DNA of 64,000 nucleotides, from contig NZ_SJSM01000006.1 in NCBI RefSeq assembly GCF_004331685.1, positions 1-64,000 on the forward strand, in the 5' to 3' direction. The translations under genes and the position numbers were made by a program. Source of the DNA: Pedobacter hiemivivus. GTDB taxonomy: Bacteria > Bacteroidota > Bacteroidia > Sphingobacteriales > Sphingobacteriaceae. The notes below the pieces were generated by a model. That model worked only from the letters and a program-made list of their open reading frames with translations, ran no database searches and was not told the origin of the DNA. Positions within the stretch are counted from its first letter, which is position 1. Every line of letters starts with the position of its first letter. Shown piece after piece: positions 55,069-63,530 of this stretch.

Positions 55069-56289
55069 ATGAGTAACCTAGCAATCAAAGTAGAGAATCT
55101 TTCAAAAGCCTATCAATTAGGCGAAATAGGTACCGGAACCCTGTCGCGTGATCTGGAACGTTGGTGGGCAAGCATACGAGGCAAGGAAGATCCATTTTTA
55201 CGTATTGGCGAAACCAATGACAGAAGCGCTAAAGGAACGAGCAACGTTGTATGGAGCTTAAAGGACCTAAATTTGGAGATCAAACAAGGTGATGCTGTTG
55301 GCATTATTGGCCGTAATGGTGCTGGAAAAAGTACATTACTAAAAATATTGAGTAGGGTAACGGCTCCTACCACAGGCTCCGTGAAAATCAAGGGGCGTAT
55401 TGCCAGTTTACTGGAAGTTGGTACAGGCTTCCATCCTGAGCTTACAGGGCGAGAGAATATCTTTTTAAATGGCGCTATCCTGGGGATGCGCAAAGCGGAG
55501 ATTAAACGGAAGTTTGATGAGATTGTTGATTTTGCAGGCGTAGAAAGGTATATCGATACACCGGTAAAACGATACTCCTCGGGTATGTATGTTCGTCTCG
55601 CTTTTGCGGTGGCAGCACATCTGGAATCTGAGATCCTAATCGTCGATGAAGTCTTAGCGGTTGGAGATGCGGAGTTTCAGAAGAAGTGTTTAGGAAAAAT
55701 GGGCGAAGTAAGCAAGGGAGAAGGAAGGACAGTGTTATTTGTAAGTCATAATATGAGTGCCATAGGAAGTTTATGCCAAAAAGGCATATTATTAGACCAG
55801 GGAATTCTTAAATCTTTTGGTGAGCAAAGTACAATCATCGACCACTACAACTCACTAAATATCACAAGTAATACACCAAAGCGAAAGCATTATTTTGGAC
55901 AGCATTCTGTTTTGGAAATACTTGAATATGATGTTACAAGCAATGATATTGTATTAACATTTAAAACAAAACTTTCAGACCATGAAGTTTTCAAATCACT
56001 GGTTATTATAATTACCGACGTTTTAGGTAATCGAATATCGTTAATTGATTTACGGGAAAAATTAGGGACAACAGCGCATCATAACCTAACTGAGGTCCTT
56101 ATTGATCACACGCCTCTGGTTGAAAACACTTATTACATCGGAATCAGCATCGAAACCTCTCTAAAATGGTACGATCTAAAGGAAATCCTTTTATGTGAAA
56201 TTCCCATAAAACAAACTTCGACAATACAATACGAACCAAACCTAAGAGGTTATGTAACACTCTCCTCATCATACGGCATAACATGTTAA
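55069..56289 (+). CDS. ABC polysaccharide exporter ATPase with C-terminal substrate domain (Wzt-like)
   Basis: The 406-residue protein has an N-terminal ATPase with Walker A G81-R-N-G-A-G-K-S-T89, signature YSSGMYVRLAFAVA and Walker B ILIVDEVLAVGD. A separate C-terminal beta domain runs from about 265 to 406. That extra domain marks the Wzt class, where it recognises the capped end of the O-polysaccharide. This suggests chain-terminated polymer export. Its end overlaps the next glycosyltransferase gene by 7 bases. Confidence 0.92.
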   Translation: MSNLAIKVENLSKAYQLGEIGTGTLSRDLERWWASIRGKEDPFLRIGETNDRSAKGTSNVVWSLKDLNLEIKQGDAVGIIGRNGAGKSTLLKILSRVTAPTTGSVKIKGRIASLLEVGTGFHPELTGRENIFLNGAILGMRKAEIKRKFDEIVDFAGVERYIDTPVKRYSSGMYVRLAFAVAAHLESEILIVDEVLAVGDAEFQKKCLGKMGEVSKGEGRTVLFVSHNMSAIGSLCQKGILLDQGILKSFGEQSTIIDHYNSLNITSNTPKRKHYFGQHSVLEILEYDVTSNDIVLTFKTKLSDHEVFKSLVIIITDVLGNRISLIDLREKLGTTAHHNLTEVLIDHTPLVENTYYIGISIETSLKWYDLKEILLCEIPIKQTSTIQYEPNLRGYVTLSSSYGITC

Positions 56290-57119
56290 CTGATCAAATT
56301 ACGCTACTAATCTTTACTTGTGAAGGACGTGAGCATTTATTAAAAGAAACCATTGCGTCCTTCAAAAAAAAGTGCAGGTATCCTTTTGCAAAAACCATTT
56401 TAGCTGTTGATGGACAAATCAACAACAATACTATAGATTGGATTAATCCAGATTTAGTCATACAAAGTCCTGTAAGAAAAGGTTATGTAAACAGCATTCT
56501 TCACGCGATTAAACAAGTGGATACCGCTTATTTTTTTTGGCTGGAAGACGACTGGGAATTCCCATACGACATTCCAATTTGCGAATTAGCTTTACAACTA
56601 GATGCGGATCCACAACTTATCCAAATTGTATTGGCTAAAGCGAAAAAAGAAACCATGCAAATTGAATTAACTAACCCATCCTCGTCTTTCAGTGCTAATC
56701 CGGGTTTATGTAATGCTATGTACATAAAAAATGGATTTCAGCTGCTCCAGAAATCTAAAAAGATATATGATATGGGATTTGAAGATTTCATGAAGCATTT
56801 TATGGAAATAGAACAGCTCTCCGCTTACTACATTTACCAAAACAATGGCCCATTTGTTCATCATTCAGGTTATTTAGAAAGTACCGCCAGAGAATATCAT
56901 ATGATTAGCTCAATAGATGCGGAGTTAAGCCTTATTGGAAAAAAATATATATCAGGGTATGGTAATGATAAAATCATCACCGTAAAAAATAAACTATTAT
57001 TAGTTCCCAGACTGTGGCTCGCTACAACTATCCTAGCCTTAAAGCTTTTTCGAAATAGACAGTCATACGATTTTGCTTTGAGAATTTACTTCTCCTATTT
57101 AAGGAACTTCAAGTATTAA
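56283..57119 (+). CDS. Putative glycosyltransferase (GT-A-like)
   Basis: The 278-residue protein opens ITLLIFTCEGREHLLKETIA, reminiscent of a GT-A nucleotide-binding fold, and has an acidic WLEDDWEFP stretch (near residue 90) at the position of a DxD motif. The C-terminal part has a hydrophobic segment (LLVPRLWLATTILALKLF). It is not a standard GT2; the specific family is not recognised. Position in the operon supports a glycosyltransferase role. Confidence 0.65.
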   Translation: MLTDQITLLIFTCEGREHLLKETIASFKKKCRYPFAKTILAVDGQINNNTIDWINPDLVIQSPVRKGYVNSILHAIKQVDTAYFFWLEDDWEFPYDIPICELALQLDADPQLIQIVLAKAKKETMQIELTNPSSSFSANPGLCNAMYIKNGFQLLQKSKKIYDMGFEDFMKHFMEIEQLSAYYIYQNNGPFVHHSGYLESTAREYHMISSIDAELSLIGKKYISGYGNDKIITVKNKLLLVPRLWLATTILALKLFRNRQSYDFALRIYFSYLRNFKY

Positions 57120-57123
57120 TGAT

Positions 57124-58104
57124 ATGATGATTGAAACTGTAAACAGACAAATCTTAACTATAGCCAATACGAAGAAAGCATATTTTGATATGGCGATAAA
57201 TTTGGCAAGATCATTTATCTGGTGGCATCCTGACAGCAATATCAAATTTAAAATAGTCACAGACCTTTCCGAAAATTTACCCTCCGATCTGGAAAATCTC
57301 ATACAATTACAACGTGTGCGACCAGGCGAACTGGGCATTGGCTTTTCCGCTAAACTCCACTTAGACAGACTTGCTGATGATGGGCAAACCTTATTCATTG
57401 ATAGCGACTGCTTAATTTTTGGTAATCTGGACTTTATTTTTGAGCGCTTTAAAAACCATAAGGTATCTGTTATCGGCAGCTATATCACAGAGGGGGAATG
57501 GTTTGGTTCCATAAAAGAAGTGTGCGATCTATTTAACGTCCCGCACTTACCGAAATTTAACGGGGGTATCTATTATCTCGAAAAAGGTAAAGCAGCTGCT
57601 GATGTATTTTTAACAGCCCGTACACTCGAAAAAAGATATGACGAAATCGGCTTCATAAGGCTCAGAAACAACCCCAATGATGAAATGTTGATGGCCTTAG
57701 CGATGCAGCTACATGGCCATACACCTATACCAGATGATGGCATGATGATGAGCGACCCACAAGCCTGCCCCGGAGGATACGCTATCGATGTGATTAGGGG
57801 AAACAGGTGGTTATTAAATCCACCAGCACCTAGTCTTAAACACCAGGATTGGTACCCATTTCTAAAGGTCTCCCCCGTAATATTTCATTTTTTGGGTTAT
57901 TATACGCAACATCACCCTTACAAACGAGAAACATATAGGTTAAAAATGAGAGCCAAAAACCGATTAAACCATTTTACAGAGGGGTATGCAGTCATAAAAT
58001 TTACTGTCCCCGAATATTTTAAAAGTAAATTAAAAGATAGGCTTAGGCCATTATACCGTTTCCTTTTTGGAGTACGAAAAATAAAACCTTCAAACCGCAT
58101 TTAA
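57124..58104 (+). CDS. Putative glycosyltransferase (GT8-like DxD enzyme)
   Basis: The 326-residue protein has TIANTKKAYFDMAINLARSF, then a run ending LFIDSDCLIFGNLDFIFE, where DSD is the metal and nucleotide-sugar motif, and KFNGGIYYLEKGKAA as found in GT8 and related enzymes. The C-terminal region is basic (SKLKDRLRPLYRFLFGVRK), perhaps for membrane contact. Met codons at 57124 and 57127 are both possible. It overlaps the next gene by one base (TAATG). Confidence 0.75.
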   Translation: MMIETVNRQILTIANTKKAYFDMAINLARSFIWWHPDSNIKFKIVTDLSENLPSDLENLIQLQRVRPGELGIGFSAKLHLDRLADDGQTLFIDSDCLIFGNLDFIFERFKNHKVSVIGSYITEGEWFGSIKEVCDLFNVPHLPKFNGGIYYLEKGKAAADVFLTARTLEKRYDEIGFIRLRNNPNDEMLMALAMQLHGHTPIPDDGMMMSDPQACPGGYAIDVIRGNRWLLNPPAPSLKHQDWYPFLKVSPVIFHFLGYYTQHHPYKRETYRLKMRAKNRLNHFTEGYAVIKFTVPEYFKSKLKDRLRPLYRFLFGVRKIKPSNRI

Positions 58105-59036
58105 TGAATGTAAGTATCATTATTCCAACCTATAATCGTCTGTGGTGCTTACCTCATGCTATAGACAGTTGCAGAAATACAAAATGCAAAACAGAAATTA
58201 TAGTGGTAGATGATGGAAGTACAGATGATACCTGGGAGTGGTTATCCCAGCAAAAAGACTTAACCATTATCAAACAAAACCACTTGGGTAAATGCTGGGC
58301 TGCAAACCGGGGATTCGAAATTGCCACTGGAAAATATATCCGGTTTTTAGATTCCGACGACCTATTGACCAAAGGTGTGATCGACGAACAATTTCAACTG
58401 GCAGAAGACCAGCATAGCGATGTGGTAGTAAGTGGTTATCAAATTATAGATCAGCAAGAAAATCTGGTGCATAAACAATTGTGGCTATCCTGCAATGATT
58501 TTGTTGCGCAACAACTTGGAGAGTGTGATGGGTCACATTACTCTGCCTTCCTATTTACACGGGAATTACTCATTGACATTCCGCACCGACCAGACTATGC
58601 TTTTAGAGACGATAGAATGTTAATTTTGGAGGTAGCGATTAAGAATCCCAAATTGGCTGTTCACAGCGGATATGCCTTATTACACAGGGCACATGAAAGC
58701 GACAGGCTGCAATTCACTTCCGGATTGCAGCATTCGGTGCAAAACCACCAACACCTGGCTATCTATAGATACATCATTGATAGGCTAAAATCCTATGATG
58801 CATTAACGTATCGCAGGATTTCAGCAGCAATAAACATACTTTGGCCATTATCACATTGGATGGCAAAGCATCATTTAAATGACGCCATAAGACTATTTAA
58901 TTGGATAAAAGAGCTTGACCCCGAATTTAAATTCCCTGAAAAAGGAGGCCTACTACTGGCCTACAGAATTCTCGGTTTCAAAAAAACGCAACAATTGCTG
59001 AGGTTGAGAAGGTTATTAAAACCGAAATGGCTATAA
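58104..59036 (+). CDS. Family-2 glycosyltransferase
   Basis: The 310-residue protein starts NVSIIIPTYNRLWCLPHAID, followed by IIVVDDGSTDDTWEWL and IRFLDSDDLLTKG, the three hallmarks of a GT2 GT-A domain with its DxD-type site. The acceptor region is at about 120-230 and no transmembrane helix is obvious. The sugar added is unknown. It overlaps the following gene by 10 bases. Confidence 0.9.
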   Translation: MNVSIIIPTYNRLWCLPHAIDSCRNTKCKTEIIVVDDGSTDDTWEWLSQQKDLTIIKQNHLGKCWAANRGFEIATGKYIRFLDSDDLLTKGVIDEQFQLAEDQHSDVVVSGYQIIDQQENLVHKQLWLSCNDFVAQQLGECDGSHYSAFLFTRELLIDIPHRPDYAFRDDRMLILEVAIKNPKLAVHSGYALLHRAHESDRLQFTSGLQHSVQNHQHLAIYRYIIDRLKSYDALTYRRISAAINILWPLSHWMAKHHLNDAIRLFNWIKELDPEFKFPEKGGLLLAYRILGFKKTQQLLRLRRLLKPKWL

Positions 59037-60040
59037 AACCGCTTAATATATTTTATAAAGAACCGGATCCCGACAGGTGGTTTAAATACGACCGTTATCT
59101 CAGATCGGTTATTCGCTACCTGATAAGAGGCAAACAACGTCCTGGTGGAGTCATGTTAATCGCCCTTAGTTTAATGAAGGGTCTGGATAAATTGGGCATT
59201 CCCTATCGGTTTAATGATTTCGCTCATATCCGCAAACATCCTGACGAAATAGCTTGTATTATAGGCAAGCCTCATCTATTGTTTGAAAGGAGCTGGATCA
59301 ATCCAGTGATATTTGGAGCCGGGGTCTTTGCTCACCCAATCGACCACCCTGATTTGTTCAGTAAATACCCAAATGTGAAACGATTTTTGGTGCCGGGAGA
59401 TTGGATGAAAAAGATGTGCGAACCTTACTATGGGGATAAAGTACTAGCATGGCCAGCAGGAATTGATACAGACCATTGGTCGCCATCATGGAATGCCGAT
59501 AAAGAATTTGACTTTCTGATTTATGATAAAAGAGGGAAGACTGATCTGCCAGCTCAAAACTTTATGCATACTATCCTTAGCGAATTTGCTAAAAAACAGT
59601 TAAAACATCAACTCATCAACTATGGAAACTATAGTCCGGCAGAATTAAAGACCAAGCTGGCCAATTCAAAAGCTGTGCTATTTTTATCCAGGCATGAAAC
59701 ACAAGGCCAGGCTTACCAACAAGTCTTATCCACCAACACCCCCATACTTGCATGGGATAAAGGCGGATATTGGCAAGACCCTGCCTATTTCCCGTATAAG
59801 GTTAAATATGAGCCTGTAAGTGCTGTCCCTTATTGGGATGAACGCTGCGGACTCAAATTTTCTGAGATTGAAGAGTTTCCCCTTAAACTGACACAGTTTC
59901 TTAAAAATATACCTGAATATAAACCCAGGCAGTATATTCTTGAACAGCTTACCCTGGAAAAGAGTGCCCAAATGTATTGCAACATTGTTGAACAAGTGCG
60001 TAAAGAATGCCAACAAAGTCCAATCCCCCTCTCCGTATAG
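59027..60040 (+). CDS. Putative GT-B glycosyltransferase
   Basis: The 337-residue protein has a C-terminal half resembling the donor domain of GT4 enzymes: FDFLIYDKRGKTD, NYSPAELKTKLANSKAVLFL and SRHETQGQAYQQVLSTNTPI. The N-terminal half is divergent, with PGGVMLIALSLMKGLDKLGI as a probable acceptor-side helix. The usual E-x7-E motif is replaced by ETQGQAYQQ. It shares 34 bases with the next gene in another frame. Confidence 0.72.
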   Translation: MAIKPLNIFYKEPDPDRWFKYDRYLRSVIRYLIRGKQRPGGVMLIALSLMKGLDKLGIPYRFNDFAHIRKHPDEIACIIGKPHLLFERSWINPVIFGAGVFAHPIDHPDLFSKYPNVKRFLVPGDWMKKMCEPYYGDKVLAWPAGIDTDHWSPSWNADKEFDFLIYDKRGKTDLPAQNFMHTILSEFAKKQLKHQLINYGNYSPAELKTKLANSKAVLFLSRHETQGQAYQQVLSTNTPILAWDKGGYWQDPAYFPYKVKYEPVSAVPYWDERCGLKFSEIEEFPLKLTQFLKNIPEYKPRQYILEQLTLEKSAQMYCNIVEQVRKECQQSPIPLSV

Positions 60041-61074
60041 CCATAACCGCTGATCCTCAAATCCCTGTTCCACCAGTTTTTTATGGTGGTATCGAACGTA
60101 TTGTACATCTGCTCGTAACGGCACTCAGCAAACAAGGTCATGAGGTTACTTTATTTGCACATCCAGATTCAAAAGTATGCTCCAAATTAATTGGATACTC
60201 AAATGCAACTGGCAACAGCACAATCGATCAACTTCAAAATACCTGGACCATTAACAAAACGATACTCAGTAAAAAGTTCGACCTGGTACACAGCTTTGGA
60301 AAACTAAGTCACCTATTACCGATGCTGCCACTAGGTATCCCCAAGCTCATGAGTTACCAGCGCGAACCAACCCTTGCTCAAATCAAAAAAGCAGTTCGTA
60401 TTTCCCGAAAAGACAGCTTATGGTTTACAGGTTGCAGCAATTATATAGCTGATCAAATTAAACCTCATGCACCTGCATATGCCATTTACAATGCAGTAGA
60501 AATGAACAAATACATTCCACAGGTTGAATTATCTGCAAATGCGCCTTTGGTATTTCTAGGCCGAATTGAACCCATCAAAGGCACACATATCGCCATTCAA
60601 GCAGCCTTAAAAACCGGCAAAACGCTGGTGATTGCAGGCAATATCTCTCCCGGTCATCAGGATTACTTTGATCAACAGATAAAGCCATTTTTAAACGCTG
60701 CGATCACCTATGTCGGACCTGTAAATGATCATCAAAAAAACGAACTCCTTAGAAATTCAACAGCGCTATTGATGCCTATTGAATGGGATGAACCTTTCGG
60801 AATCGTTATGGCAGAAGCCTTGGCTTGTGGAACACCTGTAATTGGCTTTAAAAGAGGGGCCGTTCCAGAGATCGTAAAACATGGGCTCAATGGATTCATC
60901 TGCTCCACAATAGCTGAGATGACGCACTTTATCCACCGTATATCCGAAATAGACAGAAAAGAAGTTAGAATGGATGCTGTACTTCGTTTTTCATCCGAAG
61001 TTATGGTTAGCCAATACCTAAAAATTTATGCAGATCTTATTAATTACAAGCGGTCAACCCTCCTTAAATCCTAG
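60007..61074 (+). CDS. Family-4 glycosyltransferase
   Basis: The 355-residue protein has the GT4 N-terminal pattern PVPPVFYGGIERIVHLLVTA (glycine-rich acceptor loop), FLGRIEPIKGTHIAIQAAL at the domain junction and the donor motif EPFGIVMAEALACGTPVIGF. The start MPTKSNPPLRIAITADPQ overlaps the previous gene by 34 bases, and its end overlaps the next by 47 bases. Donor sugar unknown. Confidence 0.9.
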   Translation: MPTKSNPPLRIAITADPQIPVPPVFYGGIERIVHLLVTALSKQGHEVTLFAHPDSKVCSKLIGYSNATGNSTIDQLQNTWTINKTILSKKFDLVHSFGKLSHLLPMLPLGIPKLMSYQREPTLAQIKKAVRISRKDSLWFTGCSNYIADQIKPHAPAYAIYNAVEMNKYIPQVELSANAPLVFLGRIEPIKGTHIAIQAALKTGKTLVIAGNISPGHQDYFDQQIKPFLNAAITYVGPVNDHQKNELLRNSTALLMPIEWDEPFGIVMAEALACGTPVIGFKRGAVPEIVKHGLNGFICSTIAEMTHFIHRISEIDRKEVRMDAVLRFSSEVMVSQYLKIYADLINYKRSTLLKS

Positions 61075-62257
61075 ATTGGTAAAGGAAGCCGATGCGTTGA
61101 GTTCCGCAGGGCACAACGTAACGGTACTCTACGCCTACTGGAATGAATGGGGAACTAAGTTTGATCATGCTTTGTTAAAATCTAAAAAATGGAAAGCAAT
61201 ACGCATTGGCGGGGCACCTAAACGAAATAAAGCTTCCTATTTCCTTACCCGACTGATTCATAAATTAGCAACAATAGGCGCTAAAAAAGTAAGTATTCCT
61301 TTTTTTGCAGAAACAGCCATTGCAAGAAGCAGTTTTATGCTTTCTATGGCTGCAAAGAAGTATCAGGCCGACCTTTATATTGCTCATAATCTGGGTGCGC
61401 TACCAGCTGCTGTAAAGGCCGCCCAACACAACCGAAAGCCTTGTGGATTTGATGCCGAAGATTTCCACAGAAATGAAGTTAGTGATGATCCTCATAACTT
61501 TGATGTAAAGTTAAAAACCTATATAGAGCAGAAGTACCTGCCCAAAACCAGCTATTTAACCGCAAGTAGTCCTCAAATCACAGCTGCTTATCAAGTCCTA
61601 TTTCCGTCCAAAGCTATCGTTACCATACTTAATGTTTTTAGTTCTGTTTCTGCTGTCAGTATCCCTAAAACAGACCCTATTTCGCCTATAAAACTCTTCT
61701 GGTTCTCTCAAACAATTGGCAGCCAACGAGGGATTGAAACATTAATTCAAACACTAAATATTTTACCTGCCGGAAGTTTTGAATTGCATTTACTGGGCGG
61801 CTTCCAACATCAAGGTAGCAAAGCCTACTTTGAAAAACTAAGGGCACCAAACTTATATGACTTACATTTTCATCCACCTATCGCGCCCGATGAATTGATT
61901 AATTTTGCCGCGCAATTTGATATAGGACTAGCCCTGGAGCCTTCTTTCTCCAAAAACAACGACCTCGCACTAAGCAATAAAATTTTTACATACCTACAAG
62001 CCGGATTAGCCGTAATTGCCAGTAATACCACTGCACAACGTCATCTTTTAACCACCCATCCGGAATTTGGCCGCTTATATGAAACGGGCGATACAAGATC
62101 TCTTTCCAATGCACTTTTGCAATATACCGAAAACAGGGATCAGCTTGATCAAGCCAGACAGGCATCTTTAATGCTAGCACGCAACAAATTCAACTGGGAA
62201 ATTGAACAGGTCAAATTCTTAAAAGTTATTCAGCAAACCTTAAATCTTGAATCCTAA
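61028..62257 (+). CDS. Family-4-like glycosyltransferase
   Basis: The 409-residue GT-B protein starts MQILLITSGQPSLNPRLVKE, with CGFDAEDFHRNEV in the N-terminal half and LFWFSQTIGSQRGIETLIQT followed by ALEPSFSKNNDLALSNKIFT in the donor half. The N-terminal 15 codons lie inside the end of the preceding gene in another frame; the conserved Rossmann start makes this overlap real. Donor and acceptor are unknown. Confidence 0.85.
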   Translation: MQILLITSGQPSLNPRLVKEADALSSAGHNVTVLYAYWNEWGTKFDHALLKSKKWKAIRIGGAPKRNKASYFLTRLIHKLATIGAKKVSIPFFAETAIARSSFMLSMAAKKYQADLYIAHNLGALPAAVKAAQHNRKPCGFDAEDFHRNEVSDDPHNFDVKLKTYIEQKYLPKTSYLTASSPQITAAYQVLFPSKAIVTILNVFSSVSAVSIPKTDPISPIKLFWFSQTIGSQRGIETLIQTLNILPAGSFELHLLGGFQHQGSKAYFEKLRAPNLYDLHFHPPIAPDELINFAAQFDIGLALEPSFSKNNDLALSNKIFTYLQAGLAVIASNTTAQRHLLTTHPEFGRLYETGDTRSLSNALLQYTENRDQLDQARQASLMLARNKFNWEIEQVKFLKVIQQTLNLES

Positions 62258-63530
62258 AGTCCTCCTAATTTCGCCCTACTTTGCCCCTTCTAATGCTGCA
62301 GACACGCATCGCATACGGATGAGCCTGCCCTATTTTGCACAAAATGGCTGGGATGCGGAAGTCGTTATCGTGAACCAACAGCATTCTGATCTGATGAAAG
62401 ATGAATTGTTAAAACAGAGCATCCCTGCTGGTATCAAAATTCATGAGGTCTCAGCATTTAATAAAAAGTGGACCGCCAAATTTGGCTTGGGAAGCCTGGC
62501 CTTAAGATCCATGTGGTTCTATAAACAAAAGGTTGATCAATTACTTAAAACACAGAAATATGAGTTGATCTATTTTTCAACTACCCAATTTCCGCTTTGC
62601 ATTTTAGGCGCTTATTGGAAAAAACGCTTTGGAATTCCCTATGTGATAGATATGCAGGATCCCTGGCATTCTGACTATTATCAGGATAAGCCTAAAAATC
62701 AGCGGCCAGCCAAGTATTGGTTTTCCTATCGCTTAAATAAATACCTGGAACCACTCGCTATGAAACATGTCGATGGGCTGATTAGTGTATCAGCCGCTTA
62801 TCTCTCCGTTTTACAAAAGCGTTATCCCCGCATTGCGCGCATTCCTTCTGCAGTGATTACATTCGGAGTGCTTGAAGCGGACTTTGTGATCGCAAAATCC
62901 AACAAGCATCAATTTAAAGAACTGCTGAATCCTGGGAAAGTTAACATTGTATGCGTAGGTCGCGGAGGAGCGGATATGCAGAAGCCGGTAAGCCTGGTAT
63001 TTGAGACTTTACAAAAAGGATTGCAGGAAGAGCCCGGCTTGTTTAATCAATTACATTTTTACTTTATTGGAACTAGCTATGCACCTTCCGGTCGGGGCTT
63101 GCCAACCATACTACCCATCGCCACCAAATACCAGGTTCAAGACCATGTAACAGAGATTACTGACAGAATCAGCTTCTACCATACCTTGCTTAGCCTTCAA
63201 CAAGCAGATGCCTTATTTATTCCCGGCTCGGACGATCCACAATATACCGCTTCGAAAATATATCCTTATCTACTCAGTAAAAAACCTTTACTGGCCATAT
63301 TTCATCAAGACTCCAATGCCATTGATGTGATCAATGAATGCAGCACCAATACCACTTTAATTAAGTTCTCTGATGAGGACAGCAATAGTAAACTGTCCCG
63401 TGTTTTAACCGATTGGGCAAATATGTCCTTAGTCCCACTGCAACTTACCCCACAGATAAAGAAGTACAGCGCAGCCCATCTCACATTACGGCAAACCGAA
63501 TTGTTTAACAGAGCCATTCATCAACGGTGA
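62247..63530 (+). CDS. Family-4-like glycosyltransferase with TTG start
   Basis: The 427-residue GT-B protein begins at TTG 62247 (MNPKVLLISPYFAPSNAADT). The next ATG would delete this conserved Rossmann strand and SPYFAP loop, so the TTG is preferred; it overlaps the previous gene by 11 bases. YVIDMQDPWHSDYY is typical of WbuB-like transferases. The C-terminal donor domain has LFIPGSDDPQYTASKIYPYL. Confidence 0.85.
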   Translation: MNPKVLLISPYFAPSNAADTHRIRMSLPYFAQNGWDAEVVIVNQQHSDLMKDELLKQSIPAGIKIHEVSAFNKKWTAKFGLGSLALRSMWFYKQKVDQLLKTQKYELIYFSTTQFPLCILGAYWKKRFGIPYVIDMQDPWHSDYYQDKPKNQRPAKYWFSYRLNKYLEPLAMKHVDGLISVSAAYLSVLQKRYPRIARIPSAVITFGVLEADFVIAKSNKHQFKELLNPGKVNIVCVGRGGADMQKPVSLVFETLQKGLQEEPGLFNQLHFYFIGTSYAPSGRGLPTILPIATKYQVQDHVTEITDRISFYHTLLSLQQADALFIPGSDDPQYTASKIYPYLLSKKPLLAIFHQDSNAIDVINECSTNTTLIKFSDEDSNSKLSRVLTDWANMSLVPLQLTPQIKKYSAAHLTLRQTELFNRAIHQR

